A stretch of DNA of 32,361 bases from Chlamydomonas sphaeroides (GCA_001662425.1 BDDC01000403.1:33380-65740), one strand, 5' to 3'. Positions 11,601 to 22,374 are shown, counted from the first letter of the stretch. Translations and numbers: made by a program. The notes: generated from the sequence alone by a model not told the origin.

Positions 11601-13022
11601 GGAGGAGGAGCCGGGCAGGAGCGGGCGGCCGGTCGCCATCTCCGCCAGCGTCGCGCCAACGGCCCAGATGTCTGAGCGAAGAGAAATGGCGGGCAAGGGC
11701 AGGCCCGATCAGCAAAGGATGGACGGACGGTGGGGCCGCCATCGCGGCTTGCAACGGGAGCTGGGAAGTTGAGCGGGGCCAGGTCGGGGGCTGGCAGGCA
11801 GGCGGATGTGCCTCACGCCCATTCGCAGCTGCCCAGTTCCCACCTGCCGGCGCGCCGTAGCTCTGCCCCAGCAGCACCTCAGGCGCTCGGTAGGCGCGAG
11901 TGACCACATAGGGCGTGAGGGGGTCCTCGGCACCGCCCGGGCCCTCCGCCTTGCCCACACGGCGAGCGAAGCCAAAGTCGATGAGGCGTATGCTTCCGTC
12001 CTTGGCCAGCATCACGTTGGGCGGCTTGATGTCGCGGTGCAGGATCTGAGGGAGAGGGCGGGCAGAATTGGATACGTGTTGGTGTCATACTCGTGCTCAT
12101 CGGACGTGTGCGGGCAGGCTGCAAGTGGTTTGCAGGTGTCTCCAGATATGCAAGGACAAAACCCAACACAACCCAACGTTCACCCCGCCGCCGCGCCCAC
12201 CTTGCGCTCGTGCAGGTGTCTCACTGCAACCAGCAGCTGCCATGAGAAGCTCTTGAGCAGCGCTGCCGGCAGCCCGAAGACATACTTGTTAGTCAGCAGG
12301 CTCTGGCCGCAGCCTCCGTCGATATGCGGGAACACGGCGTAGATGCGCTGGCTGCGGCTGCGGAAGGCGCGCTCCAGGCGGATGATCAGCGGGTGGTCCA
12401 GTGACCGCAGCAGCCGGATCTCGCGGAGGGCCATGCGCAAGCCCTGGAGCAGGGGAAAGGAACGCAACACAACGGTGGCTCGGTCAGGAGGCTGACGCGC
12501 GCTGGATCGCGCAACATGGTTAGCACCGCGTGGCGGCACATCCGCGCGGCGTTGCAAACCAGCCAATGGAGCAATGGCCGCTATTGCCAAGCACCGGGCG
12601 TGTGGGCGCGCGCAGCGCTGCCTTGTGCCGCGTTCGCCGGGCAGATGCATGCCTTTTGCGGCACGCAAGTTCGTCCTGCTGCTAATCGCCACGCAATCGA
12701 TCGCGCTGTTAACATCTTGTCGCCAGGAAATTATGGAAATTTGCAGCGGCTCAGAGGCGAGCTCGGCCTGTCCAACGGCTGTTATATGCCTAACGCTCGC
12801 GCGAACAGTGCTGCCGCAGCACCCCACCAAGGCATCTGTGTGAGCCCACTTGAAGCCCTTCACGGCGACAAATCGGCCAGCGGCTGTCTTGCAGAGGAGG
12901 ACCGCCCCGTAGCTGCCCTCCCCGAGCGAGCTGACATACGTATAATCATTACAGGCGTTGTCAAGCAGCGCATCCTGCTGGTGGAAAAGGGGCACACAGA
13001 GTGTTGACGCAGGCGGAGACAT
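8663..13022 (-). CDS. CDKL-like (CMGC) protein kinase, copy 2, complete
   Basis: Five-exon model of 1168 residues: 13022-12828, 12443-12201, 12045-11844, 11671-10245, 10102-8663; phases agree at every junction. Kinase domain ~27-330: Gly loop LGEGSYGAV (33-41), VAVK with ATP-binding Lys55, alpha-C Glu73 in LREIRLL, catalytic loop HRDIKPPN (Asp151), Asp169 of DFG, T-P-Y at 190-192, APE 200-202, then DIWAVG. The T-x-Y and the segment before subdomain XI point to CMGC, nearest CDKL. All catalytic residues are present, so it should be active. Residues ~330-1168 are low-complexity with a few islands shared with copy 1. The first exon is least certain: a pyrimidine-rich stretch ending CCAG just before QDALLDNAC could be an acceptor, which would put the true start further upstream. 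A flagellar function, as for CDKL kinases FLS1 and LF5 of Chlamydomonas, is only inferred. Confidence 0.85.
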
Positions 13023-13654
13023 TCTCAGGCGCTATCCAAGCCACAGGACTAACTTCACTTACAGGCATCTCTGCGCGTCAGCGCTGCTTCGTTCCTGCAG
13101 CGCTGCTTTGTGCTGCTAGCGCGCCCCACACCGAGAGCAAAAACGTTAGCAAAAACGCTGCGATAATTCAGCAGCCAAACACTGATATCAATGTATACTA
13201 GAATTCCAAGGTCTACAGTTGTTTGCAAAGCGCGCTGTGGGCTAAGGGTTCGCCCAGACGGTTGATTCCGCCTGTTGTACGAGCTCGACGGTTTGGTCTC
13301 AGGGGTCGTCTTTTAGCCAGAGGCTACTTGCAAGGTAATACAAATAGGGTTCAGGAATCCACCTGACAAGACGTTTAGCGTTTGGCGTGCCTAACTTGGG
13401 TTAGGAGACAAAAGTCAACTGGATTACACACGAGCGGATTACAGCAGCCCACGCTGTGTTGAAACAACGATTTTAAATTGTAGCCTTTTCATGTTGCCCG
13501 ACGCCTGCAAACGCGAGTGTCTTCCGCAACAGGACCATGGTGGGGCGATGTCGAGTTGCCGATGCTGTGTTGGCTCGCCCCTTAGGGGGCACGAGCCGTT
13601 CAACTCGGGCACCATGGCAGCACAAGTATGAAAGAAGCACGATAGCGGATAGCT

Positions 13655-13695
13655 ACACGAGGGCCTCGAGGGCTCGCTGTAAGGGGCCCTCGTGT
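13655..13695. repeat. 11-bp perfect inverted repeat around a TGTAA
   Basis: Arms ACACGAGGGCC (13655-13665) and GGCCCTCGTGT (13685-13695) are exact reverse complements with a 19-base spacer. The spacer holds a plus-strand TGTAA at 13678-13682. Confidence 0.8.
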
Positions 13696-14574
13696 GCAAC
13701 GTCCTGAGCCAGACGGAGGCCAGGCGTGGGCCAGACGGTTTGAACGACACGGGCCGGGTCCGTGAGCCAGGCGTGAGAGCCAGGCATGAATACCTGCGCC
13801 TGGCAGCGCCTCTACCGTCTGGCTGCCGTACTGATTTCGGGGTTTGGCCCCACGCGTTCACCGGGCCTAACCCTCTTACCCCGCTGCCAGCCTCGGTCCC
13901 CATAGCATCTCTTGCGTCTTTTGCTTCGCCTGTTCGCACGCCTTTCGCTTTGCTCTCCCGCGGTCAACTTCCTCTTTGTCCTGTTGCCCTCTGTCGGATT
14001 ACCTACCTCTTCCGTCTCTCGTCGTTGCTACTCGGCTACTGCTCGTGGGTGCTTTCCGGCGCATTCTTTCCAGGTCGGTTCCTAGCGCCCCTGGGTCAAC
14101 TTAGCATAGTGCGCCCTGGACCGAGACTGGCATGCGACCACGTGTTGTTTACCAGAACGACTACGTCACTGGACGCGCTGGTGTGCGGGGCGCGGCTTAC
14201 GCTTTCTACCGCCGCGCCACGCGGCGAGGACGCCGGCCGGCCCTCGTTGCCGCCGGCCCTGGACGACCGGCCCTGGACTGACGCTCATCTCATCAATGAC
14301 AACAGGGCTCGGGCCAGTGCTCGTGGCCGCTTCGGCGCCCGAGTTTTACTGTGCTCGGCTCACGCTCTGGACCAGGGGAGCCTGCTCTGGACCTCGCGAC
14401 TTCCTTCGATACTTACTGCTCACTCAGGCACTTACTTGGCGCAAAGTCAAGTACAGCGTGCAGCTGGCCCCTGCACAGCACACACGAGAGGTCCAGGCTC
14501 CAGGCGTCCTGGCCAACGCAACACGGCGGAATCTGAAGTACGTTCAGGTACAGGTTCTTGACTTCGTCTGTATT

Positions 14575-14579
14575 TACAG
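14575..14579 (-). terminator. Candidate TGTAA polyadenylation signal (beta-helix gene)
   Basis: First minus-strand TGTAA that I find below the proposed end of the beta-helix gene, about 1.2 kb past the stop at 15797. Tentative because of the distance. Confidence 0.3.
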
Positions 14580-14793
14580 TGCAGGGTGTGCGCTACGTCC
14601 GTTCGCCTGCCCTGGGCCTCCGTCGCGACACACCGTCACGCCGCCACTCGCAATTCAGCCAACAAGGGCATGGGTGCAAACCTCGCAGGGTGTGGCTTTG
14701 TTGCGAGGCCGAAGACGGCCGGGGCCAAAGGCAAGGCAGCGCATTGCCGGCGGTGCCGCGCCAACTCCGGATGAGCAGCCGCCGATGCCTCAT

Positions 14794-14813
14794 CCCCAGG
14801 GCGTCCCCTGGGG
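14794..14813. repeat. 8-bp perfect hairpin with 4-nt loop
   Basis: CCCCAGGG and CCCTGGGG are exact reverse complements separated by CGTC. Confidence 0.8.
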
Positions 14814-15796
14814 CCTGGCTGCACGTGCCCGACGGTGGTGTGAGATTTTGAGAATGTGGATGCTGTCCTCCCTTTGACTGTTATACCAGCACGGCCACCC
14901 TGGCCTGACAGGAAGGCGAGCGCTGGGGATGGTTGTGATGGCGGCGTGCGGGCCGTTGCTGAGGGGAGGGCGAGCGCGCCAGGAGCCTGCTGGTCCAGCC
15001 CGTAGCACGCTGGACAGACACGCATCCGTTGGCGCGAAATGGGTTGGTGGTTCCTGTAACAATCCTTTGTGACTTCGTTCTAGTTTATCATAATCCTGCA
15101 GCGAGCGGGCATCCATCGTATAGGGGCAAGCCCCGAGCAGCAGCGCGCCATTCAGACGACACCAACGCAACGCAATGCAACACGAGCCGCGCCGCAACCC
15201 GGACACAGCAACGCGCGCTCTCATTCCTCGGCCTCCGGCATCCACACCCTCACTCTGTCCTGTGCGCCGACGTCGCTGCGCGGGGCAGGCAGCCCCGGGC
15301 CAGCGGCGAACGGCGCACCCGCAATACCAACGCCGCCGGCGGCCGCCCTCGCGGCTGCCGCCGAGCGGAAAGCAAAACACGGCAGGGCGCGGGCCCGCCT
15401 AGCATCCGGCACAGTGCGCTTGACACGACATCCGACACAGTGCGATTAGACAGCATTCGCTGCGTCGCTGCGGACCCGCTATCATGTTATGTACATCGCA
15501 TGACATCCGGCAGCCAGATGAAGCCTGAATGGTACCAATGGGGATCGTGCAGCGGTCAAGCGGGTCTTCAAATGCAACTCCCCCTTGTTCAACGTCGTAC
15601 AGCAGTCAGGAGCGCTCGCATCGCCCGGGCAGCTGTCCCAACGGCAGCCACGCCGCGAGCGCCGAGGCGCGCTGTGCAGCCGCACACGGCACCGGCAGCC
15701 GCCAGCGCACCGCCGCAGCCGCCAGCAGCCTCGTCCTCATCCCGCCCTCGTCCTCGGCACCCCAGCGGCGGGCCTGACACCCGGCGCCGCCCGCCC

Positions 15797-16089
15797 TCAG
15801 CGCCGCAGCAGCAGCCCCGCCGACGCCGCCACGGGCTGCCGGTCCAGCGAGCAGCCTTGCGCCAGCAGCAGCCTGCTGCCTTCGTCCGTCACCTATGGCA
15901 CATCGCGGCAGGGGCGTTGGCAGGACGTCAAGTCACGACACGTCAAACTCCATGCTGCATGGCAGCATGCTGCGCTTGTGCCCCGCCACGCCGCTGCTGC
16001 CGCCGCCGCCCACGCCCAAGGTGCCGTCGTACCAGGCATGGGGCTGGCCCCCGGGCGCATCGGGGGCCGGATTTATGGCAAGCGACCGC

Positions 16090-16154
<65 letters not shown>

Positions 16155-19100
16155 NNNNNNNNNNNNNNNNNNNNNNNNNNNNNNNNNNNNNNNNNNNNNN
16201 NNNNNNNNNNNNNNNNNNNNNNNNNNNNNNNNNNNNNNNNNNNNNNNNNNNNNNNNNNNNNNNNNNNNNNNNNNNNNNNNNNNNNNNNNNNNNNNNNNNN
16301 NNNNNNNNNNNNNNNNNNNNNNNNNNNNNNNNNNNNNNNNNNNNNNNNNNNNNNNNNNNNNNNNNNNNNNNNNNNNNNNNNNNNNNNNNNNNNNNNNNNN
16401 NNNNNNNNNNNNNNNNNNNNNNNNNNNNNNNNNNNNNNNNNNNNNNNNNNNNNNNNNNNNNNNNNNNNNNNNNNNNNNNNNNNNNTGCCTCTACTGCTGC
16501 GGCTCCGCCCGCTGCCGCTGCCGCCGCCGCACCTGCGCGCTCTGGCTGCCGTTGCAGTGCACCCCGCAGCGCGTCAGCTCCGCGGCGCCGCCCATGACCA
16601 CCGCCACGCCCTTGGCCACGTTGCCGCTCACCTGCGCGCGGCAGGGGCGATGGGCCGGGGGTCGGGGCGGGGGTTGGGGCGGGGGTTGGGGCGGGGGCTG
16701 GGGAGGGGCGCCGCAGGGGCCGGCAGGCGGGCGGGCGATCCGGCGGCGGGGCGCTGCTGCAGGGCTGATCGCCCCAAGCCCTCACGAGCAGTCACACAGG
16801 GCTGCCCGGTCCCGGGCCCTGGCGCGCAGCCTTGTCAGGGCCGCACTACAAGGGAGGGAGGCAGCACGGGACAGGCGCCCTGCGCCGCCCGCGCAGCACG
16901 TACCACGCTGTCTGTGGCGGCCACCTCGCTGCCCGCGCCGCCCACCGCCAGCCCATCGTGGCTGTTGGCCGCCAGCCGGCTGCGCAGCAGCGCCACCACG
17001 CCGGCGCCCGTGACGCACAGCCCCGACTCGCGGTTCTCGCGGCACTCGGTCCTGGGGGCCGGGAGAGGGCGCGGGGTAGGCAGGCCGGGTCAGGGTTTGG
17101 CAGCGCGGGTTCCCAGGACGGGAGGCAGCGAGGGAGCGCAGGGTAGGGTGGATTTGGCCGCGACACCCGAGGTCTAGTGGCGGGGTTTGTCTGGCTCCGC
17201 CGGCTTTGTCCCCCCGGCCCCACCTCTCGAGCAGCACGCGGCTGCCGCCGCCCTCAACCGCCACGCCGTCGCGGCCGTTGCCCGTGGCGGCGCAGCGGCC
17301 CAGCTCGGCGACGCCGCCGCCCGCCACCCGCAGCCCCTGGCCCTCGTTGCGGATCAGCCGCGCGCCCGCCGCCGCCAGCTCCGCGCCCTCGCCCTCCACG
17401 TTCACGCCGCAGAGCATGTTGTTGTACAGCTCCGTATCCGTCAGGCGGAGCACGGCGCCCGGCCCGACGGCGGCGCCGTGGCCGGCGTTGGCAGAGACGG
17501 CGCAGCGCAGCAGCGCAGCGGATGTCCGCGGCGGCGGCTCCGCCGCAAACGACGGCCACGATGCCCGGCCCGCGCGGCGGCGGCCGCGGCCGGACGTCGC
17601 GGCCGCTGCCTCGCCGGATAGGGTCAGGCCGGGGCCACCGATGGCGCCTGCGAGGGTGGTGTCTGCCAGCAGCAGCGAAGCTCCGTCTGCGGCCATGGCA
17701 CAGCCGCGGCCGCAGTCCTCGACGCGGCACTCGCGGCCGTGGAGCGTCGAGCCGGGCTCGGCGGCGGACAGGCCGTGCCCGGCGGCGCCGCTGACGCGGC
17801 ACGACGCCAAATACGCGGCGGCGCCGCCGCCGACGGCGACGCCGCAGCGGACGACGTCGCAGTCGTGGAGCGCGCCGACGGCACCGTTGCCTCGGGCTTC
17901 GAGGCCGATGTCGGCGGAGCCGACGGCCGGCGGCGTCGCCGCGCCATTGACGTCACCGACGGGGCCGTCGGCGGAGCGGAGGCGGCAGCTGATAAGCGCG
18001 GCGCGGCCGCCGTGCAGCGCCGTCACGCATGCGCCGGCGGCGCTCCCAGCAAAGGTGCAGCCCTCCGCCGCTAGTGTCGACTTCACGCCGGCGGCGGCGG
18101 CGGGCCCGGCAGTGATGTACGACACCTCTGCGCCGCCGCCGCCCGACACGCACAGCGCCAGCTGGATCCGGCCCGGCCAGATCCGGCAGTTGGTCATGCG
18201 GCTGTAGCCGCCCTGGATCTCGATGAGCGCGTGGCCCTCGACGTACTCGTTCGGATCCACGAGGCCCTGGACCGATGACGCAAGCGGGATCTGAACGGGC
18301 GGCGGGATGGAAAGCACAAACGCTGAGCCGCCAGCCGCCGCCGCCGCCGCCGCCGCCGTGCCCGAGCCGCGCTGTCGCAGCACGGGGAGCCCCAGCGGCC
18401 CGATGGCGCCGCCAGGAAGACCAGAAAGCGCGCCACTGGGTCCGCCGCTGATGCTGGCGCGCCGGGTAGCGGCGCCGCCAGCGGCCGCCGTAGCCGCCGC
18501 GGCGGCGCCATTCAGCTCGCCGCGGCCCGGCGACGAGGCGCGGCGCAGCTGCCGCGCGACGCCGAAGCCGGCACCGACGGCGCCGCTGCCGGCCCCGGCT
18601 GGGGCGAGCCCGTGCGGCGACGCGGCGGCGGCGGCGGCCGCCGCCGCACCCGACAGAGCGCGCCGCCGAACCGCTGCCGACGAGGCGGCGGCCTGCTGGG
18701 AACAGCCCAGCACCTCGACGCCCTTGAGCGTCAGGCTGGCGCCCTTGCCGATCAGGATGTACTGCGGGCGGAGGCGGGAGGGCAGCTTGCGGCCGGGCCG
18801 TGACATCGAGAGGGCCACAGCCGGCCACGCAGCTCGCGGCCGACCCCCGCACCCGGTAATGTCCCCTATCGAGCCTCACCTGCTGAGCAGCCAGTAGCAG
18901 CGTCGCGTTGTATATCGTGATGTGTTGGCCGGCCGGGATGGCAAGGACCTGTTCCCGCTCCGCGCCGGCAGCGGCGGCGGCGGTGGCGGCGCGGCCTCGG
19001 CCCGGCGGCGACGCCGGCGCGCCGTCCGCCGAGGGCCGGCCGGTGGGGCTGGCGGGGGCAGGAGGCGAAAAGGCGCCACTGAACTCGAGCCCGCCGAGGT

Positions 19101-21222
19101 CAAACATGGTGGGGACGTTGACCTCCGCGAGCTTAGCCACCAGCTCCTGCAGCCGGCCGCTGCGCAGCTTCTCCACCACCTGGAAGGCCGACGGTTTCAG
19201 CCAGCGGGGGTGCCGTACGGTGATCTCCGGAGCCCGACCCACGTCGGCGTCCGTGAGGCGTCGCGGCAGCGCCAAGCCGACGGCGGCGGCGGCGGTGGCG
19301 CCGACGGCGACGTCGCCATCGGGCGCCGTAGCTGGCAAGCTTGACTCGAGCTTAGCCGCACGGGCCCGCGGCGGCGCCGGCGGCGCCGACGGCAGCGCGT
19401 CTGCCGCTGTCGGCGGCCCGGCGCCGCTTGTCACGGTGTGCCGCCGGTCGGGCCGCGAACGGGCAGCGGGTGCCGGCGACGGCGGCGCCTCGCCAGGCGC
19501 GCTGATGCTCGCGGCAGCGGCGGCGGCGCTGGCGCCCGGCGATGACAGCAGCGCCGTCTCTGGTAGGCGGTCCCAGGGCTCGCTGGTAGCAGCGACCGCA
19601 CCCGCCTGTTGGCCATGCAACGCGGGCGATGGCGACGGCGGTGGCGACGGCAGCGCGCGCGGCGAGAGCGACGCCCGCGGTGGCCGCGGCACGTGGGGCG
19701 ACGGCGGCACCAGCGCTGGCGGCCGCGGCGGCGGTCCGGCGGCACCAAGCTCGTCGCCAGCACGCCCGCTGCCGCCGGCAACGGCGGCGCTGGCGGCCGC
19801 CTGCAGGGCGCTCGATGACACCAGCGCCCCGCGGACACCCAGGCCGCCGGCGCCGCCGGCAGCGGCGCCGCCGCGCGGCAGCGTTGCTACGAGGCTGTCG
19901 AACACGACTGGTGGCGCCGCCGGCACCGTCCATGCTGACGACGGCTTGGACTCGCCGAAGCGGGCCTGCCGCTGCTGTGCCGTCGGCGGCTGCGCCGTCA
20001 GTGGCGGCTGTGGCGACAAGAGATCCCCGACGGCGCCGCCAGGGGTCGGCCGCAGCTGAATGCTGACCTGCGACGCGGCGCGCAGCCGCAGCCGCTGCCT
20101 GGCGGCGGCGGCCGCGGCGCCGTCGGCTTGCGGCGGCGACGCTGCGGGCCCGGCGGGCAGACCAACGGCCGCGGCCGGCAGGGCCTCGCTCTGGCTACGA
20201 CGGAAGACACGCGACGGCACAGCAGGGGCGGTGGCGACGGCGCCTTCAGCATGCGTGACGTCGCCGTCAGTGCTGCCGCTGGCGGAGGCGCGCGAGCGAA
20301 GCGACGGGGACTTATGTCGGTCCGGTGCGGACGCGGCAGCCGAGGCGTGCACCGGCGAGCTGGGGACCTTCACTTGCGGCAGCGTGACGGGCGCCCGTTG
20401 AGCATCGCCCGCAAAGTCCGGGTCCAGGCCGCTCAACGAAGGGCTCCTGCTCCGCTGGCGCGAAAAGCTGTTCTTGCTTGCGCTTCGCAGCAAGGACGGT
20501 CCGTCCGCGGCAGGAAGATGAATGTCGTGCGGCAGTGATGTTAGCGTGAAGCCGGCAGACGGCTGCGTCCGGTGGCGAGCGCGCGAGGGCGAGCCTCCAC
20601 CCTCGTCGGACGGGCCCCTGGAGCGTGACGCAGGCGCTCGGCTATCGCCGGGCTCAGCACTGCGGCCGAAGCCTGAGCCAAACGACAGCGACGCGACGAG
20701 GCCCCCCCGCAGCTCCGCATTTGTGAGCAGACCTGGACCGCTGGCTTCGGCCGTGAAGGAACTCCAGCGCTGGCCTCCGGTTGCGACGTCGACCGAGTCG
20801 CCGCTGCCCGACCTGGCCGTCGCGGGCGGAGTGGCCCATGCCCCGCCCTCGCCGTCGCAGTCGCGTGCCGCCGCGACACCGAGCATCTCTTCTGAAAGCT
20901 CCGCGACGGCCGGCAGGGACGTCGGCGGGCTGCGCAGGGAGCTGCGCGCCTGAGAACAAAGGGAGCCACACGTGGCGAGTAAGCGTAAGAGCTAGCCAGT
21001 GAGTACAACCCCTTTGTGCCTAGCCTACAAATCTCTACGTAAGTTGCGCAGGGCCGGTCGCTAAACACTTCGGACGCCCGGCCTCCAGTGTCGCCCTTGT
21101 TCACGAACGCTTCGTGCCGTCGGCAAGGAGCTCGCGCCGCACTGCACCATACTCACTGAGTTTGGCTGTATCGCCACTCGCAGCTGCGCGCCTGTGCGCG
21201 CTGTTCCAGGTGTGGGACCCAT
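15797..21222 (-). CDS. Right-handed parallel beta-helix repeat protein with long disordered N-terminus
   Basis: Visible exons: 21222-21157, 20949-18880, 18761-17224, 17051-16904, 16631-16533; then an intron running into the gap; then coding below the gap to about 15942, and perhaps a last exon 15892-15797. Junction phases agree. The first exon encodes 22 residues ending at a GTGAGT donor. Residues to ~585 are Ala/Ser/Pro-rich and look disordered. About 587-645 is more ordered (TVRHPRWLKPSAFQVVEKL to MFDLGGLEF). From ~693 a beta-helix cap (ITIYNATLLL, then YILIGKGASLTLKGVEVLGC across a splice) leads to many coils of ~22-24 residues with G-V and G-G-x-A-x-L-x-x-C patterns, like pectin-lyase-fold/CASH repeats of FBXO11 or SHCBP1. 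No polysaccharide-lyase catalytic set is recognisable, so a binding or scaffold role is likelier. No signal peptide or membrane segment is visible. The last exons are uncertain: stop at 15933 if the 49-base intron 15941-15893 is not spliced, else 15797. Confidence 0.75.
16092..16154. repeat. 63-base C homopolymer at gap edge
   Basis: Uninterrupted C run directly abutting the unknown bases. It reads as G in the sense of the beta-helix gene. The length may be an assembly artefact. Confidence 0.9.
16155..16485. other. Assembly gap (331 N)
   Basis: Unknown bases inside the 3' part of the beta-helix gene. The exon count there, and the reading frame joining 16533 to the coding stretch below 16051, cannot be determined. 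Confidence 0.99.
16651..16709. repeat. G-run tandem array in intron (quadruplex-like)
   Basis: Plus strand shows repeated GGGG(G)TTGGGGC-type units with at least eight runs of four or five G. It lies inside the beta-helix intron 16903-16632, so the transcript carries the C-rich strand and the template is G-rich. Confidence 0.8.
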
Positions 21223-21240
21223 CGGCCGGAGCGCCCAAAA

Positions 21241-21258
21241 TCATGCCATAATGTGCAT
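21241..21258 (-). promoter_or_regulatory. Candidate upstream reading frame (5 codons)
   Basis: Minus strand ATG at 21258 opens Met-His-Ile-Met-Ala-stop, ending 18 bases before the proposed ATG of the beta-helix gene at 21222. It matters only if the transcript starts above 21258, which is not known. Confidence 0.3.
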
Positions 21259-22306
21259 GTTATTGAGCACGTTGGATAGATTCATAAAAAACCTAAGGAA
21301 GGGCGTCAATATAGTCGCAGGAAGTTGCGGCAACCGGGCATCCACCCGTTTCTCTGGTGCGTTGCAGTGATGGCATATGGTGATAGGTAGCTCCAAGATT
21401 GGTATTCGTTTGTTCGTCGGGAACCCAGGGAGTCAAACGGCCCAGAGCCGAACCTTGCATTGTTACTGTGGATCCATCGGTTTCGTCCTCCTGATGTCCC
21501 TTGTCCACCTGTTAATTCCTTACAAACTATCGTTAGAAAAAAGCTGTTTGTGCCATCGCTGGTGCACGTAGCTGCTGGAATTTGCAAGCTCGAAGAGCTT
21601 GCGTGACAGCGGCACCGCAGCTGGGCCGCGGCAGCCGCGTGTCTGGGATGTAACCAGTTACGAGACGTTGATATGCAACCACGCGGCCCCGGCTACTGGT
21701 GCACGTTTCCGGCGAGCCCGAGTCGGCTTCTGTCAGCGTGCCTCCACTACCAGTCACAGCCCCCTTCCCTTCACCGCGAACTGTAAAGTCGCCGGAGTTC
21801 CCCGAGCGTCCATCCTCCTGGTCGATCCTTCGCCGCTGCGCATCGCGTCACAATTGGGCGACATTGATGCAGCGGAAGAGGTCTCCCTACCGTATGTGTG
21901 CCGGGGTGTGCAAACTGCCCAGGAGGGGCGTCTGTGTGCTTTGTGCCGGTCGACCTTCGCGCCTTCCCATGCGCCGTCTCTTGCCGTCCTGCACCGTGCC
22001 CCAATCGGTCGTCGCCACGACCGTCGCGCTCGCCGCGACCGTCGCACCCCTCATGCTACCGGTACACGCAGGAGGTCTCCTGGCTACACCACCCGCCTCC
22101 CCGTCCGCCTTCCCGTCCAGCTGATCAACCGTGCCAACTGACACAGGGGAGCTTCCGCAGTTGTAACCCTTGCCGCTAAACTGGTGGTTATAATGATTTT
22201 CCGCTTTCACAAGTCACAGGCTTAAATTGGCAGGAGTTGGCTTCCGATAAGTTCAATCAACCCCATCGAACATGGTTTCTGACATGTTGGCCCCATTAGT
22301 TTTTGT

Positions 22307-22324
22307 GGTACCCGGCTGGGTACC
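22307..22324. repeat. 7-bp hairpin GGTACCC / GGGTACC, 4-nt loop
   Basis: Exact reverse-complement arms with loop GGCT. It is followed by two 9-base GGGCCGAAG-type units. Confidence 0.8.
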
Positions 22325-22374
22325 GGGCCGAAGGGCCGAAGGGCCGGTATCCACCCCTGTCGGGGGGGTTTTGC

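Larger units (their letters stand above)
13023..15796. other. Intergenic: kinase promoter side and 3' flank of beta-helix gene
   Basis: No gene I can defend. The kinase copy 2 promoter should lie just above 13022; the DNA at 13100-13450 is less GC-rich than its surroundings, and I see no clear TATA box. A C/T-rich plus-strand tract spans about 13860-14060. Hairpin-forming inverted repeats sit at 13655-13695 and 14794-14813. The 15797-14575 part may be the 3' UTR of the beta-helix gene. Confidence 0.5.

Noticed and set aside
12786..12845. Alternative donor GTGGGC right after the VAVKGFK codons of kinase copy 2
   Set aside because: It leaves a phase-2 end that does not match the phase-0 exon beginning at 12443. 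The donor at 12827 restores the frame and gives a normal spacing to the alpha-C helix.
13692..14561. 289-codon plus-strand open frame
   Set aside because: It starts at GTG, shows mixed third-position use unlike the real exons here, and has no domain. It is probably the C/T-rich tract staying open by composition.
15029..16597. Long plus-strand frame with a poly-Pro run
   Set aside because: The poly-Pro comes from the 63-C homopolymer and the frame runs through unknown bases. It is antisense to the beta-helix gene.
17953..18880. Read-through of the second beta-helix exon past 18880
   Set aside because: The frame stays open only by GC composition. The GTGAGG donor at 18879 and the acceptor before TACATC at 18761 rejoin the beta-helix frame cleanly.
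21599..22141. 180-codon plus-strand open frame with TGTAA 20 bases after its stop
   Set aside because: The signal position is attractive, but the frame starts at TTG, overlaps equally open frames, has weak codon bias and no recognisable domain.
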